Source: Moringa oleifera (taxonomy: Eukaryota > Streptophyta > Magnoliopsida > Brassicales > Moringaceae). From it: DNA of 64,000 nucleotides. The notes beneath the pieces are model-generated. The model was not told where the DNA came from, did no database searches, and saw only the letters and a program-made list of their open reading frames with translations. Position numbers and translations under genes: made by a program. Numbering within the stretch: the stretch's first letter is position 1; each line of letters starts with the position of its first letter. Positions 1-11,640 of this stretch are shown here, piece by piece. Where the stretch lies: positions 930,501 to 994,500 of the forward strand of contig JAJFZO010000659.1 of NCBI GenBank assembly GCA_021397835.1, in the 5' to 3' direction.

Positions 1-3000
1 GCTCCAATAAAGTAGATCCGAAAACATACTTTTTTTTCTTAACCACACATATTACAAATTGAACCATTTATTTGATCATATTTAAATTTTTTTTACTGTC
101 ATCAATCTCATGCAGCACTTATACAGGTTAAACTTAATATAAGGAGCTACTTTTCTTACCATTTTATTCTTAATAAATGAGATTTGTTTGCTTCTAAATG
201 AACGACCTTTAGATAAGAAGTTATGGTGATCATTAAACTATGACTACTTTCATCCGTTTAGAAGTGTAAATGCATCTAAATCTTCCTTATAGTAATCTTT
301 GTATATCTAAAACGTAAGGTAGTGTTGTATGTATTAATGAAACATATAATTTACCTTATTAAGTTATGTTACTATTTCACATGATATTAGAGTTATAACC
401 CCCACTTCTATGAAATTACAATTTTTTATTTTTTTTTTGGCTTTAATTGCTATTATAACTTAAGAAAAGAAATTTATTATGTTATTTTATTAAATTCTCC
501 ATTTTTTTCAATTACGTTTTTCCTTTTTTTTTTTTTGGGAAATTTTTTTTGTCTTTGAGTTTTTGAAGAGTGATGGAGAAAGAAGTTGTAAAATCTAATC
601 TTGAAAGAAAAAGATAAAGTTCTACAAGTTAGAACTCTACTAAATTGTAAAAATATCAGTGCCTAGAGGTTAACATGGAGTAATTATTTTGAAATGATTT
701 TAACTTGTTTGATCTTTTTTAAAAGGGAAGGAAAAGTTGAGCCACATACTAAAACCAAACCTAAGAAGCAAGAGGCAAACTTTAAGGTATAGGATTAAGA
801 CGATTTATTGTAATGTCGTGGCTGTGAAATTTGAAGGCCCAAAAAATAAGTGAAACTAGCTTGCATTTTTTTTGCCTACAACAAAGGAAACATAGGAATC
901 AATCTAACAAACTTATTTTAAAGGTGAACGATGTATTTCAAATCAATGACATCGATCAATATCATAGTCACTAAAAAGGGAACAAAAATGTCATTAAGTA
1001 CACAAGTTAGATGAAGAATTTGTGGTAGGAGATGGACCATTATTATTGTAAAAAATAAAATAAAATGAAGAAGTTACAAAAGAACAAAGTGTATGATTTT
1101 CTTGTTTGATTGAATGTCAAGTTATATCAGGTTAAAATTCAAATCTTTGAAAAAAAAAAGAGTTTTTTTTTTCTTAATGAGACAATATTTATGATAAGGA
1201 TAAAGGAAATTAAAGAGGAAAGATGTTGAAAGCCTTATTGTCAAAAGTAAGAAGCTCAAGTAATGAGGATAACTAATGAAGTGATTTACAATTGATGAAT
1301 ATAATTAAAGAAATAATGTGTTTAAAAAGAATCTAAAAAATGTACAAAAAAATTATCCAAATAACTAGCCATCTTAATCATCATTGGTACTTGCATCAGT
1401 TGAGTTCACATTAACTTCTAAATCCATGGTTTATCATATCAAGGGCAAGTCACCTTAAACTTGAAGGATTCATCAAGAACTTATCATTTTGATCATTTTC
1501 AAGCAAAATACACCATATTCACCCTTAAACTAGTTTGAACTGTTGTCAACAAACACAAACACATAAGCTAAAAAAAAAAAGTTATAGTTTACATCAACAT
1601 ATACTTCCTCTTGTGTTTACTGGAGATCTTAGGTTTCTTATTTGCCCACCATCACGAGATATCACCAATATGTGCCTCAATACCATGAAGATGTTTGAAG
1701 AACTCTCCTTAGATGAATAAACCTAAAAGTGATCTCTCGTAGACCAACTAGATACCTTTTATGAATCTTAAGGACAACCTTATGTTGAAATGAATCATAT
1801 ATCATAGTTTTCATGCTGCGGAAGTCGATCTGTGCCTTTATCCAATAGTAATTGCCAATGTTATGTAAGATCAACAATTGTACGCAAAATCATACTAATA
1901 GGAAAAGAAAATGATAAGTGAATCAAGTTAACATATTTGACCAACAACGAGACATAAACTAATCACATAATTGGTTAGTTTTAACCCCAATGGGTTTTGG
2001 CTCAATAAGAGTATAAATTAGGATGGTTTAGTGTCAATAGTAGGATACATTAGGGTAACACATTATAAACAACTAAATAAGTGTTACATTCACTAGTCAT
2101 TTAGGGTGGATGAAGCAAACACCAAATTTGTCAAGTTTCATGTCTGTTAATGCAGAACTATGTTGTTTCAAAATCATGTGCAAATCAAATATTTAATCGA
2201 CATACTTGATTAATATTGTGTCAAGGAAGACATCCTTGGCCTTGGCTCCACATACCTAGATCTTCCCACCATAGCTTAAGTAATCAGTGCCTTTTGATGG
2301 ATCAATGACTTCTTTATTTGATTGAATTTTAGTTCAAAATACAATATATCCTTACATATAAGTATGGGTTAACTAGGCAAATGTTCTGTCGATATTCATC
2401 TAAAGATGCGATTGTTGTCGATAGAGGACCTAGTGGTAAGCTTCGATGTGCTAAGAAAAAATGTCAAACAATGCAATATTAATTAAAAAAAATCTAGTCA
2501 TATTATCTGCGAGACGTATTAAAGTAACATATAGCACTTACCATATCATTTGTCTAACTATTTGTAATCTCAAATAGGTAAAATATGCAACGTATATATT
2601 TATAACATTCTAATTTTGTGGTGGCATACCCAATTTAGCAATCATATAGTGCTAAGTTATCTAAATCAAACTTTCAATCATATGAAAGGCTTAAAAGATG
2701 GTCATAGCACACACTCTGAGGTTGCATTCATGAATAAGTCATATTTAACGACTAATGCAAGGTCAAAGTTAGTCTATTTCATCTTTGTGACCTTTTTTGA
2801 TTGCTTACACTGCAAGAATGGGTAAATATAAGGATTGTCAAAAATATTAAGATGCTTAGGGGTTCGAGGTGGAAAGTTATGATGTCCTACCCCACACTGA
2901 CATGGTTCTCACTTACTGCATTCAATTTATCAACTCGAATTGAAATGGCATGAAAAAAATTTTATTAAATGGCATTATCGTAACCCTTAGAGGTAGAAGC

Positions 3001-6000
3001 ATTGCAAAAATGCCCTTCAGGATAGGGAACCCCATGATGGCCATTGATGTTAATAAGAGCATTATAATGCCCACCAAGAGAAACCAATTTAGTGGCAAAA
3101 TCTTATGTGTTGCCAAAAAACTTACCATCAGGTTCCCATTGGACTCAGGGATACTACAGTGCCTCGTCGTGCTTTAACATAATGCTTAGAAGGTTATACA
3201 TGTTTATCTGTTGGATAAATTCTGAGTAGGTTGAGGAGGTAGATGTGTAGTTAGGCCCTCTTAATGTATGAATTATCTCACGATGCAATTCATCACGTTG
3301 CTACTCACTCTCACGTATTGAAGCAAATAAGATTTGCATGTCATGCCATAGACCTTGAATTTGACCATTAATACCATCAAGTCTCGAAATGACTAATTAA
3401 TTTACCCTAAAATCCTCCAAAAATTGATATGTATTAAGTCAGCAAACAAGTGTCAACTTTGCTGCCTTAGCATCATCATCGTTACTTGCACTTGCAAAGT
3501 GAAAGCTATAATTAATTGAAGAAAAAAATTGAAGTGGCCATAACACATTTATATCATGACAGTGTAGAAAATTATTACCTGTTATACTTTTTGGACTTAG
3601 TTTTTTGTCAAATTTTCAATGGATTGCCTACATCGGTTAGTCCCCTCTCTTTTAATACCCATTGTAATTAATCATCATATGCTGGCTAAATGCAGAGACT
3701 TCCACCCTTATATCCTTTAAGGTCTATTCTTAAAAGATGATTTATTTGCTTGCACCTCAACTAAAAGTGAATGAATTATCATATCCTCTGTCCGTTATAA
3801 TACTACATATGCTACTTTACTTCACTAAGGGTCAAATTAGGTTTTAATACATATACACAATGAAAAATAAACATTAACTCAAATGGTGCAACATAAACAA
3901 AATAATCAATATGATGAGGAAAATAGACAAACACTCATATGTTTGTTACACAGTATGCTCGAAGGTTCTTTATGGGTAGAAGCTTCCCAAATTTTCATTT
4001 GATAATTTGAGGGACGACATTTGGGTTGATGCATACTACCTCACATCTTGCCAACTCTTGCATCATCTCGAGAATCCAAATTTAGACAATGTGATAAATG
4101 CATATTACATTATGGGAACTATACAAATGAATGCAATTGTTTTAAAAAGGGAAAATACTTACCAATCAAGGCAAGCTAAAACTATATAAATTATAGCAGA
4201 GGACGCCACTGATTGATTTCTTTTTCTCAATGACACACTTATGCGAGGTGAGTAAATGATAGTAGATCAAAGATGCCCATGAAAAAGCATTAGATGTGTC
4301 ACATCTTCAACAAGGTGCAAATGTCAATCATTAATGACCATTTGCTCATTCAAATTGATGAAAACCTATTTAAGATATGTAATAGAGCTAACTTTATTGC
4401 ATAATCTGGCTATTGAAACTCACCTTTCGTTAATTATCCCTTCACAGCGTTTAGTGTTACCTTCATGCTTAGAAAATATCTATCCTTTATATTATTTTCA
4501 ATCGATTTGTAATTGTTTATGTCAAACAACTTCGTAAATTTTAGTCCATTTGTGAGGTAGAAGTCAACCTTGATGAATGTGGATATCTCTTGCCCCATTA
4601 GGAAATTCATTTTGTTGTATTGATTGTGAGTTAGCTTTCTTAATAGGAGTTGGTAGATAATCTACCCATTAAAATTCATCATTATATCCATGTCAAGAAA
4701 ATGATAGAAGCAATTTTACTAAAACCTCCCAATTGTAAAACCATCATCTTTGATAGTTTCTAGCTGAGTTTTCACGAGCTTTAAACATTTTATCTATGAG
4801 TGAGTAGATATTTTGACATCCACCCACATATCAGAATCTTTAATGATTTATTGTTGCTTTAGGTGTCAATTCTATAACGATTAGGAGTAAGTAGTTATTA
4901 GCAATACATTTCGATGCATGGGTCATAGCATTCGACTCAAATACAAGCATTTTATAAACTGGACTTAAGTTTGATTTAACATTTGAATAATTTTAGGTCG
5001 ATACTGTGACCATTGATAGACACCATTCATTGGGTTCAACATATTTAGTTTAATACGGAATCAAAAACTTAATTTACATAAAAACGTGGATGATTTTACA
5101 CAAGACTTACAAAATCTTAACATGGAACATCAAATAAATGATTAAACAATATACTTCAAATCTATTATATGGAAACTTGAAAAACTTTGCATGGAGATTA
5201 GCTCATAAGTTACATGAAAAACACACACCGAACAACCTTCACATAGAAAAAACCCAACACAATTACACACATGTTGGTCCCTACTTTATAAAGACAATTA
5301 TAAATATTTATATGGAGAATACAAAGTTAATTGTTACACATGAAATCAATCTAAAATCAAACACTCGATGCTCCTTACAATACTCGCACGCCTATCAAGC
5401 CTAATCACCCAATTTTACACAAAAAATATCAATCACAGAAAATCCACATAATAAACATGATGAAACAATGATTTTTAATATAAAGAAAAAACCCAACAAT
5501 ATCTATTTACAAAATCCGTAACAACAAGCAATAAAATCACTAAAGTAGAACATTAGTTTTTCCATTTGGCATCATTTATGTGTACGACAAACATCAAAAC
5601 CCTCAGCATCCCTATTAATGCACAAAAGAGACTACTTGACACATATTTTGCCTATATTCTTACCACAACTAAAATGAACAATTGGTAAAAGCAACATTTA
5701 CCTTCACGTATCATGCGAGCTTATATTTAAAAAGAATGAAAAATGAGACGTTCATTGGTTCAAATGACAAAAACTGCAACAAAATGAACAAAAATTTTGA
5801 ATAAAGACCGAAGAGAAAATAGTGAAACAATTTGTGGAAGAAAATAATAAAAAATTGAAAATGACTGTATGAGTATAAAATTTTTATTTAAAATTCAAAC
5901 AACATTAAAAATAATTAAATTAATAAAATTAAATATTTTTAAAAAATAATAGTGACAAAATTAAAAAAATATACTTTTTTAGACAATTTTAAGTTTGTTT

Positions 6001-6100
6001 TATAGATTTTGAAATTAAAAATATATTTAAAAAAATAAAACAAGCACAAAGGTAAGAACCAAATAAGAAATACAATTGCTGTTCTGTTAACCTGATTCGA
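1..6100. other. AT-rich intergenic stretch with decayed repeat DNA
   Basis: No intact gene was recognised over about 6 kb. Reading frames are short and broken on both strands. The stretch is rich in A/T homopolymers and has no clear LTR pair or terminal inverted repeat. The only piece with a faint protein resemblance is the minus-strand frame near 1677-1877, listed separately. From about 5850 the base composition becomes almost pure A/T until about 6070, where the gene-proximal promoter of the next gene begins. I infer old, heavily mutated transposon DNA, but the family is not determined. Confidence 0.5.
1677..1877 (-). pseudogene. possible remnant of a transposon-borne Ulp1-like (C48) protease domain
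   Basis: A 66-residue minus-strand frame contains a WIKAQIDF block followed by MIYDSF. This resembles the 'W-(V/L)-x-x-x-I-D ... (I/V)-Y-D-S' strand-turn-strand that precedes the catalytic half of Ulp1-like domains carried by plant CACTA and Mutator-like elements. The following DNA on the minus strand (1540-1676) is broken, and I cannot find the Asp-Cys-Gly segment that should come next. No element ends are visible around it. The assignment rests on a short, degenerate resemblance and could be chance. Confidence 0.25.
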
Positions 6101-6189
6101 GGACCCGACCGGATCAGATTATCTATGGATTGGTCCGGTTTTCATTGCCTCTGAAATACGTGTTAGCGCACTGCAGGGGTGCTATTATT

Positions 6190-6450
6190 CTAGGGTTTGT
6201 AGCCAGTAAATGCAATGAGTTTGCCACGTGTTTCTCACATGCGTGTCACGTGATGGACGGTGCAAGGAAACCACTGGACATGATTAAATGAAGTTTTTAA
6301 TAGGAAAATCTAGCAGTACAGCAAATCTATCGCACCAACGCGAATCCTACGGCCCGTACCATGCGATGGCATGCACTACCCTTATCTGGACCGTTGGATT
6401 CCTTAGCTATGGGATGTTTTATAAAACATCACCTTACACCGCTTAGGCCA
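6190..6450 (+). promoter_or_regulatory. promoter of the F-box/WD40 gene: telo-box, two G-boxes, TATA box
   Basis: A telo-box (TAGGGTTT) lies at 6191-6198. Two perfect CACGTG G-boxes lie at 6225-6230 and 6247-6252, 22 bases apart start to start (two helical turns). A TATAAAA lies at 6420-6426 inside the palindrome TTTTATAAAA. The coding start is 461 bases beyond the TATA, so a 5' leader of roughly 430 bases is implied. It may hold an intron: GGTACT near 6559 and TTCTAG or GCTAG near 6755-6760 are candidate ends. G-boxes are bound by bZIP and bHLH factors, including PIF and ABA-response factors. Which of these act here is not shown. Confidence 0.55.
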
Positions 6451-6886
6451 GAACTTTTCCTCTTCTTGTTGCAACATTTTCTTCATTTCAGAATCCCGAA
6501 GCCAAATTGTAGACTTCGATTTTTCTCTGCTTTGTGGATCGGGCACTGATTTTAGGAGGTACTTGGTTTTAGATTTTGTTTTCTTTCTTCCAATTTTTTG
6601 CTTGGGGTTTTATAGGTTGGAATTAACCTTCCAAAGAAAAAAAACAACTCTTTAGATCCTTCAAGTATACACTTCAACCTTTTATTTTTTTTATTAGTCT
6701 GGTGTAATTTCGAGGTTCTTTGCATTTTTGTGGGTTTGTTAGATTCCAGTTTCTAGCTAGAAATCTCTTACTCAATTGAAATTTTTAGAAGATTTACGAT
6801 TTTGGGTTCAAACTGTTGCGGGGTTTCAGTTCTTGGTAGATTTTGGTTTCGACCCTCGACTTCAGGCTAAGGGCGATAATTTTTTT

Positions 6887-8545
6887 ATGGCATTTCAATG
6901 CCAAGAGAGAACCAAAGTTTCTAATGGTCTGGAAAATTGTGTTGAAAATAGTTGGGAAGAACAGATTGAATCAGATCAGTTGAAACACAACCCGGAAACC
7001 AAAAATTTTGGAATTTCAAAGCCTGCATTAGATGTTCCTTTTCAGAGGGGAACATCAGGCTCTTGTGGTTCAAAACAGTTGCCTTGTAGTGATTTTTTGT
7101 CCAAACATTGTCTGTCAATCATTGATCTCCCTCCAGCCTTAATATCTGAAATTCTTAACTGCCTTAACCCTAAAGAACTCGGTATAGTTTCCTGTGTTTC
7201 TACAGTGCTCTATAGGCTAGCATCTGAGCATCATGTTTGGAAGGAATTTTACTGTCAGAGGTGGGAACTACCTATAGTCTCCGGAACCAAAGGTTCAGGA
7301 TTGTTTGATGAGAAGTCATGGAAAGAATTGTTTGTTGAGAGGGAGTTCAGGAGTAAGATTTTTCTAGGACGTTACAGCGTGGATGTTCTGCATGGTCACA
7401 CTGAAGCAGTTAGGACGGTTTTCCTTTTGGCTTCTGCCAAGCTTATCTTTACCTCTGGGTATGATACAGTTGTGCGAATGTGGGACATGGAGGAAGGGTT
7501 GCTGATTGCATCATCACGACCACTTGGTTGCACCATCAGAGCGGTTGCAGCAGATACGAAACTCTTGGTTGCTGGGGGTACTGATGGCTTTATAAATTGC
7601 TGGCGAGCAGTGGAGGGTCTCTCATGCTTGTTTGACCTTAGGGGTTGTGAGAAACAGAACACTGAGGTTCGACTCTGGGAACATTGCGGACCTATTACTT
7701 CCCTCGCTTTGGATCTAACAAAGGTCTATAGTGGCTCCTGGGACATGACTGTTCGCATATGGGATCGATCTTCACTGAAATGCTTAAAGGTTTTGAGGCA
7801 CAGTGACTGGGTATGGAGCCTTGTTCCTCATGATACTACAGTTGCTAGCACATCTGGATCTGATGTGTATTTCTGGGATACAAATAGTGGGACTCTGGTG
7901 GCTATTATTCATAGCGCTCATGTTGGTAATACTTACTCTTTGGCACGGAGCCATACAGGGGATTTTCTCTTTTCTGGAGGGGAAGATGGGGCTATACACA
8001 TGTTTGAGGTCACAAGAGATGGAGGTGCGGCTACTCTAGAGCTGGTTGCGACATGGATACCTCACTCTGGTCCTGTTTATTCACTGGCCTTTGAGTTTCC
8101 CTGGCTTGTCTCAGCATCTGGTGATGGTAAACTAGCTCTTATTGATGTGAGGAAGTTGTTGAGGGCTAGCAGGCGCTCTATAGGGAAGAAGGATTCAGGG
8201 CTATATCATGTGGATCAGATCAGCGCGGAGCCACCACAGAGGATGTTACATGGGTTTAGATGTAACTTATTCTCGGTGGATGTTGGTGCTGATCGTATTG
8301 TATGTGGAGGTGAGGAAGGTGTTGTCAGGATTTGGAATTTTTCGCAAGCCTTGGAAATTGAGCGCAGGGCCCGTGCTCTTAGAGGAATACGTTTAGAGAA
8401 TAGGATGAGGCGACGTAAACTCCAAGTTGAGATGAACACTAAAAATAATAGGACCGGTCAGTGTTCAGTGGCTGCCAACAAGAATGGTGAGAGCCATGGG
8501 GTCTTGCAATTCAAACGGGGGATGAGTGGCAAGCTGAAGGCATAG
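6887..8545 (+). CDS. F-box/WD40-repeat protein, FBX2-like (At5g21040 type)
   Basis: A single uninterrupted frame encodes 552 residues. An F-box lies near residues 77-126 (IIDLPPALISEIL, then CVSTVLYRLASEHHVW). At least six WD40 repeats follow from about 167 to 505, with VRMWD, VRIWD, VYFWD and VRIWN ends, and then a basic tail (about 510-530, ALRGIRLENRMRRRKL). An F-box with WD40 blades is the layout of an SCF ubiquitin-ligase substrate receptor: the F-box binds SKP1 and the propeller binds the target. From memory the closest Arabidopsis protein is FBX2 (At5g21040), reported to affect phosphate-starvation responses. The frame is open upstream to 6776 without an ATG there, so the start is the ATG at 6887 (MAFQCQ). 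No frameshift or missing blade is evident, and the gene looks functional. The substrate is unknown. Confidence 0.9.
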   Translation: MAFQCQERTKVSNGLENCVENSWEEQIESDQLKHNPETKNFGISKPALDVPFQRGTSGSCGSKQLPCSDFLSKHCLSIIDLPPALISEILNCLNPKELGIVSCVSTVLYRLASEHHVWKEFYCQRWELPIVSGTKGSGLFDEKSWKELFVEREFRSKIFLGRYSVDVLHGHTEAVRTVFLLASAKLIFTSGYDTVVRMWDMEEGLLIASSRPLGCTIRAVAADTKLLVAGGTDGFINCWRAVEGLSCLFDLRGCEKQNTEVRLWEHCGPITSLALDLTKVYSGSWDMTVRIWDRSSLKCLKVLRHSDWVWSLVPHDTTVASTSGSDVYFWDTNSGTLVAIIHSAHVGNTYSLARSHTGDFLFSGGEDGAIHMFEVTRDGGAATLELVATWIPHSGPVYSLAFEFPWLVSASGDGKLALIDVRKLLRASRRSIGKKDSGLYHVDQISAEPPQRMLHGFRCNLFSVDVGADRIVCGGEEGVVRIWNFSQALEIERRARALRGIRLENRMRRRKLQVEMNTKNNRTGQCSVAANKNGESHGVLQFKRGMSGKLKA

Positions 8546-11150
8546 CAATAGGTAATAAATGCTGTATGCTTCTAGGCATCACTACCCTACTCTTCATTGG
8601 GTAAATATGCAACTGATTTATGCAACTTATATTGTAACATGTATCACATTAGCCATCTGTCTTTCTTTTTAAATCAATCTTGACATTTCAAGTATAGTAT
8701 GATCCATCAACATGCTTTTGTTTTTCACTAGCCCATGCCAGCTTTCCACATGCCGTTAAATGTTAATGATGTCTGTCTTGCTTAAGCCTCGTGACAAGGT
8801 TTATATGCTTCTATTTGCCAATACTTTGTATGAAGGATGCTTGAATACATCTCTTTTGATTTTTGTTCAAAAAAGATAAAAAAGATTAAAAAGTGATAAA
8901 CATCTCTTTTGACACAAACTCATTGATGTGAAGATGATGGTGCGTCTTGGAGGGAAAAACCTTCTAGTTAGCATCAATCTTTCAATTGCTGCATGCATTT
9001 GATTTAACTCATTAAAAACGCTGTTTTTGATGGTGGATTTTTTTTTTGTTTTTTTTGGGGGGGGGGGGGGGGGGGTGGTGTGAGGGAGGAGATAGGATGT
9101 GATATGGCCTAATCTTTAAGAATTTAAATTTAGGAAATATTATGCCAGAATAAAAGGAGGGAGCTGGTCGAGAATGCACTTGAAATATTTGACTTCTTTG
9201 TTTTAATAATGAATACTTCAAATGTTAGATTTGAATTCAATTTCATCTTGTAGTTGGAAGGGGTTGGGGGGGAAGGGTTGTCATCCCATTAGAAGTTGAA
9301 CTTAGACTCTGAGGTAAGTGATTTGATCTAATGCTTGAAGAGAAAGTGGGAGAGAGGGGGTAACAGAGAGCGATACCTGCCTGAGATCTATAGCTAATAG
9401 TGAGACCAAGTATGTGAATAACTCGGGCTTTTTTCTGTTGCTTTCTAGTTAGTTTCCTTATGGTAGCAGAGTTTGATCGTTGCTGCAATGTGCTTATGTT
9501 CACTGACTATATTAGATATGGCGAAAGCAAACAGTCTGTTCTACTCTAAGCTTTCTATCTTATTATTTTATGGAATTTGTTAGAGCTGGAACCTGAGCTT
9601 AAGACAAAGTCTGATGAAATTAATGGTGTAGGCTTGTGTGGGATGTGCCCCCGCAAATCCTTTGAACAGGGTCTTTTGTGAGTATCTGTGTCACCATTGA
9701 CATGTTTGTTTGTGAATGATTGAGTTGGGTTGTACTCATGGATAGTCTTATTCATTGATCTATTTTGTGGTTGTCTTCTTTGCTTAAATTTTCTTCAGGG
9801 TTTTGGTATTGATTAATGGAGTAGATTTGCTGTGTTAGCCTCTATAGAGGTGGAGGGCATGTGTCTGGAAATATTTTCTCCTGGTATTATTCAGTGAAAC
9901 ACTTTGGAATCTTATTGATGCCTTAACTGATGGCTCAAAGGATCACTGTTTGCACTCAATAAATCAATTGTGTTAGTTATAGTGGATGGTTTGAATGTTG
10001 TGAATATTGTCTGTTTGTCTGCATGCGACTCAGATGTTTGGTCATCATGACAAAAAGTATGAAAAATGCTGCAGATGCATTGGCAATATGGTTCTTGATT
10101 TCTCATGGCACTTCTTTATATGGTTCTGGTACTCACTCTTCAGGCACTTGTTTGCTTCATGGTTTTAGCATAACTGCAGAGCTTTTGTATTATGACCTTG
10201 TTTACAACTTCATTTTGCTTGGCTTATTTATTGCTAAAAGTTATGGAATTTCTGATTGGGAGTTGTTTTGTTGGCATTTTCTCCGTTATAGAAGTCTGGC
10301 AATTCTTGGTGTCTCATAGTACCTGTTTCCGTGGTTGTAGCATTTGTGCTTTTGTGTGATAGGTAGTTCCAAGTTCATTGCAACATTCTTCATGGGAAGC
10401 TACTTTTGTGGATTGCAATTACCTTCCCACAAAGTTGCTTTGTAGGCACATTAGTTTGTGGCAGTGCTTCAATAGTAACAGTTACAAGTATTATGCCATA
10501 GAGTTATATCCCAAGACTATAGAATTCTATTTAAGAATCAACTGAATGTCATAACTTGAGTGAGAAATTGCAGGATCTCACCGACCCAAGTTATGGATTG
10601 AGAAAACAAAAATGTTTTTTTTTTTTCCTCCTTATATCAACCCTTTTCCTGACCCAAAGAAACCAGATTTTTTTTCCCTCAATGACAAGTCTTGTTATAT
10701 GGCAAGTGAGCTCATAATGGCGAGCTCATAATTTCAATAATTAATAGAACAATTTTATCATTTACATTTTCCTGGAAAAATGTGTTGGCAAGATGGCAGG
10801 TGGCTAGGGTTTGGTAATCAGATGTCCATCAATATCTTGCCATTGGACATAAATGGGATTAAGGCAATCATGATGAGTGACTTCCAAGATCAAGTTAATT
10901 CATATGGACTGGTTTAAAGAAATAAATTGCACCTTTATTATTAGTTATAGCTTTTGATTAGACAATAATCAGTTGATACTAACTAATGAAATGTTATCTA
11001 TTTATGGAAACTATAAAGAAAATAAAAATGTTTATTAAAGAACAATCTAAAAACATCTAGGATTTATGGTGTATGTCTATGAACTCACTGGAACAAGTCA
11101 ACAGCGTGCATGAAGTAGAGATATTCTTGACTCAATTAGCACCAAATGGC
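8546..11150. other. FBX 3' region and spacer without a recognised gene
   Basis: An AATAAA at 8554-8559 lies only nine bases after the stop codon, so the true poly(A) site may be further on. The region up to about 10400 is less AT-rich than the rest of the intergenic DNA and has long T/G-rich runs, as in transcribed 3' sequence, old UTR introns or a non-coding RNA. The frames in it (for example 9243-9503 on the minus strand and 10023-10319 on the plus strand) match no family I know. It also holds a homopolymeric G tract at 9057-9075. RNA-seq would show whether it is transcribed. Confidence 0.5.
9057..9075 (+). repeat. poly(G) tract of 19 bases after a T-rich run
   Basis: Nineteen consecutive G residues follow two long T runs, and a G-rich stretch (GGTGGTGTGAGGGAGGAG) comes after. 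This is a mononucleotide microsatellite with strong G-quadruplex potential on the plus strand. Homopolymer length is prone to sequencing error. Confidence 0.9.
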
Positions 11151-11640
11151 TAGTGTTAGATTGAGACTCTCCAGGAAATTTGTCAAGAGTGAGGTTAGGG
11201 TTAATGGATAGTTTGAAGGTGTTATTTAACTATTTTTGTATAAAAATGAACCATGATTTCTTCGAGAAAAGTATCATTATTAGTACTCTTAGCCCTTGTA
11301 GGTCATCAATTTTTAGAATTAAGAAGGACGAGGAGATCCCTAATTCGGATAAGAAGTGGCGGAAGAGTTTTTCTATGTCAAATGGACAAATTTGAAGCCG
11401 TTCTATGATAGGTGGAGAGTACTTAAATCCTACGCTTCTGCCAAAATCTCCCTTCCAAATGATTTTCTATCTCCACTTAATGTCCTAAATTTTGAGCTTA
11501 GGCAGCGGAATGTCAAAAACTATTCTAGAGCTAGTCCGATCAAGCAAAACAATCTAAGGCCTGGGGTGGGCCTTCTAAAAACATTGATTTGGTTGTCAGG
11601 CGAACAAATGTCCCATTGAAAGCCATGTAGAGAGGGCGTC
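11150..11640 (+). pseudogene. fragment of a Tat-type gypsy accessory ORF (Transposase_28-like)
   Basis: Two overlapping frames (11180-11395 and 11356-11619) appear to be one protein broken by a frameshift near 11356-11395. The combined reading has FRIKK, IPNSDKKWRKSF and FFYVKW blocks. These resemble the 'FR-x-(R/K)-K ... P-x-S-x-K-x-W-(K/R) ... FFFV' segment of the plant 'putative gypsy type transposon' family (PF04195), carried as an extra ORF by Tat-lineage Ty3 elements. No LTRs are visible nearby, so this is an isolated fragment. Similar proteins are inferred at 42380-44438 and 61480-62377. Confidence 0.45.

Noticed and set aside
6776..6886. 37-residue upstream extension of the F-box/WD40 protein
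   Set aside because: The extension begins at TTG, not ATG. A plant nuclear gene should start at the ATG at 6887, which opens the conserved-looking MAFQCQ.
9243..10319. Short frames downstream of FBX as possible small genes
   Set aside because: None shows a family motif, splice pattern or codon bias. The region is better read as spacer or untranslated transcript.
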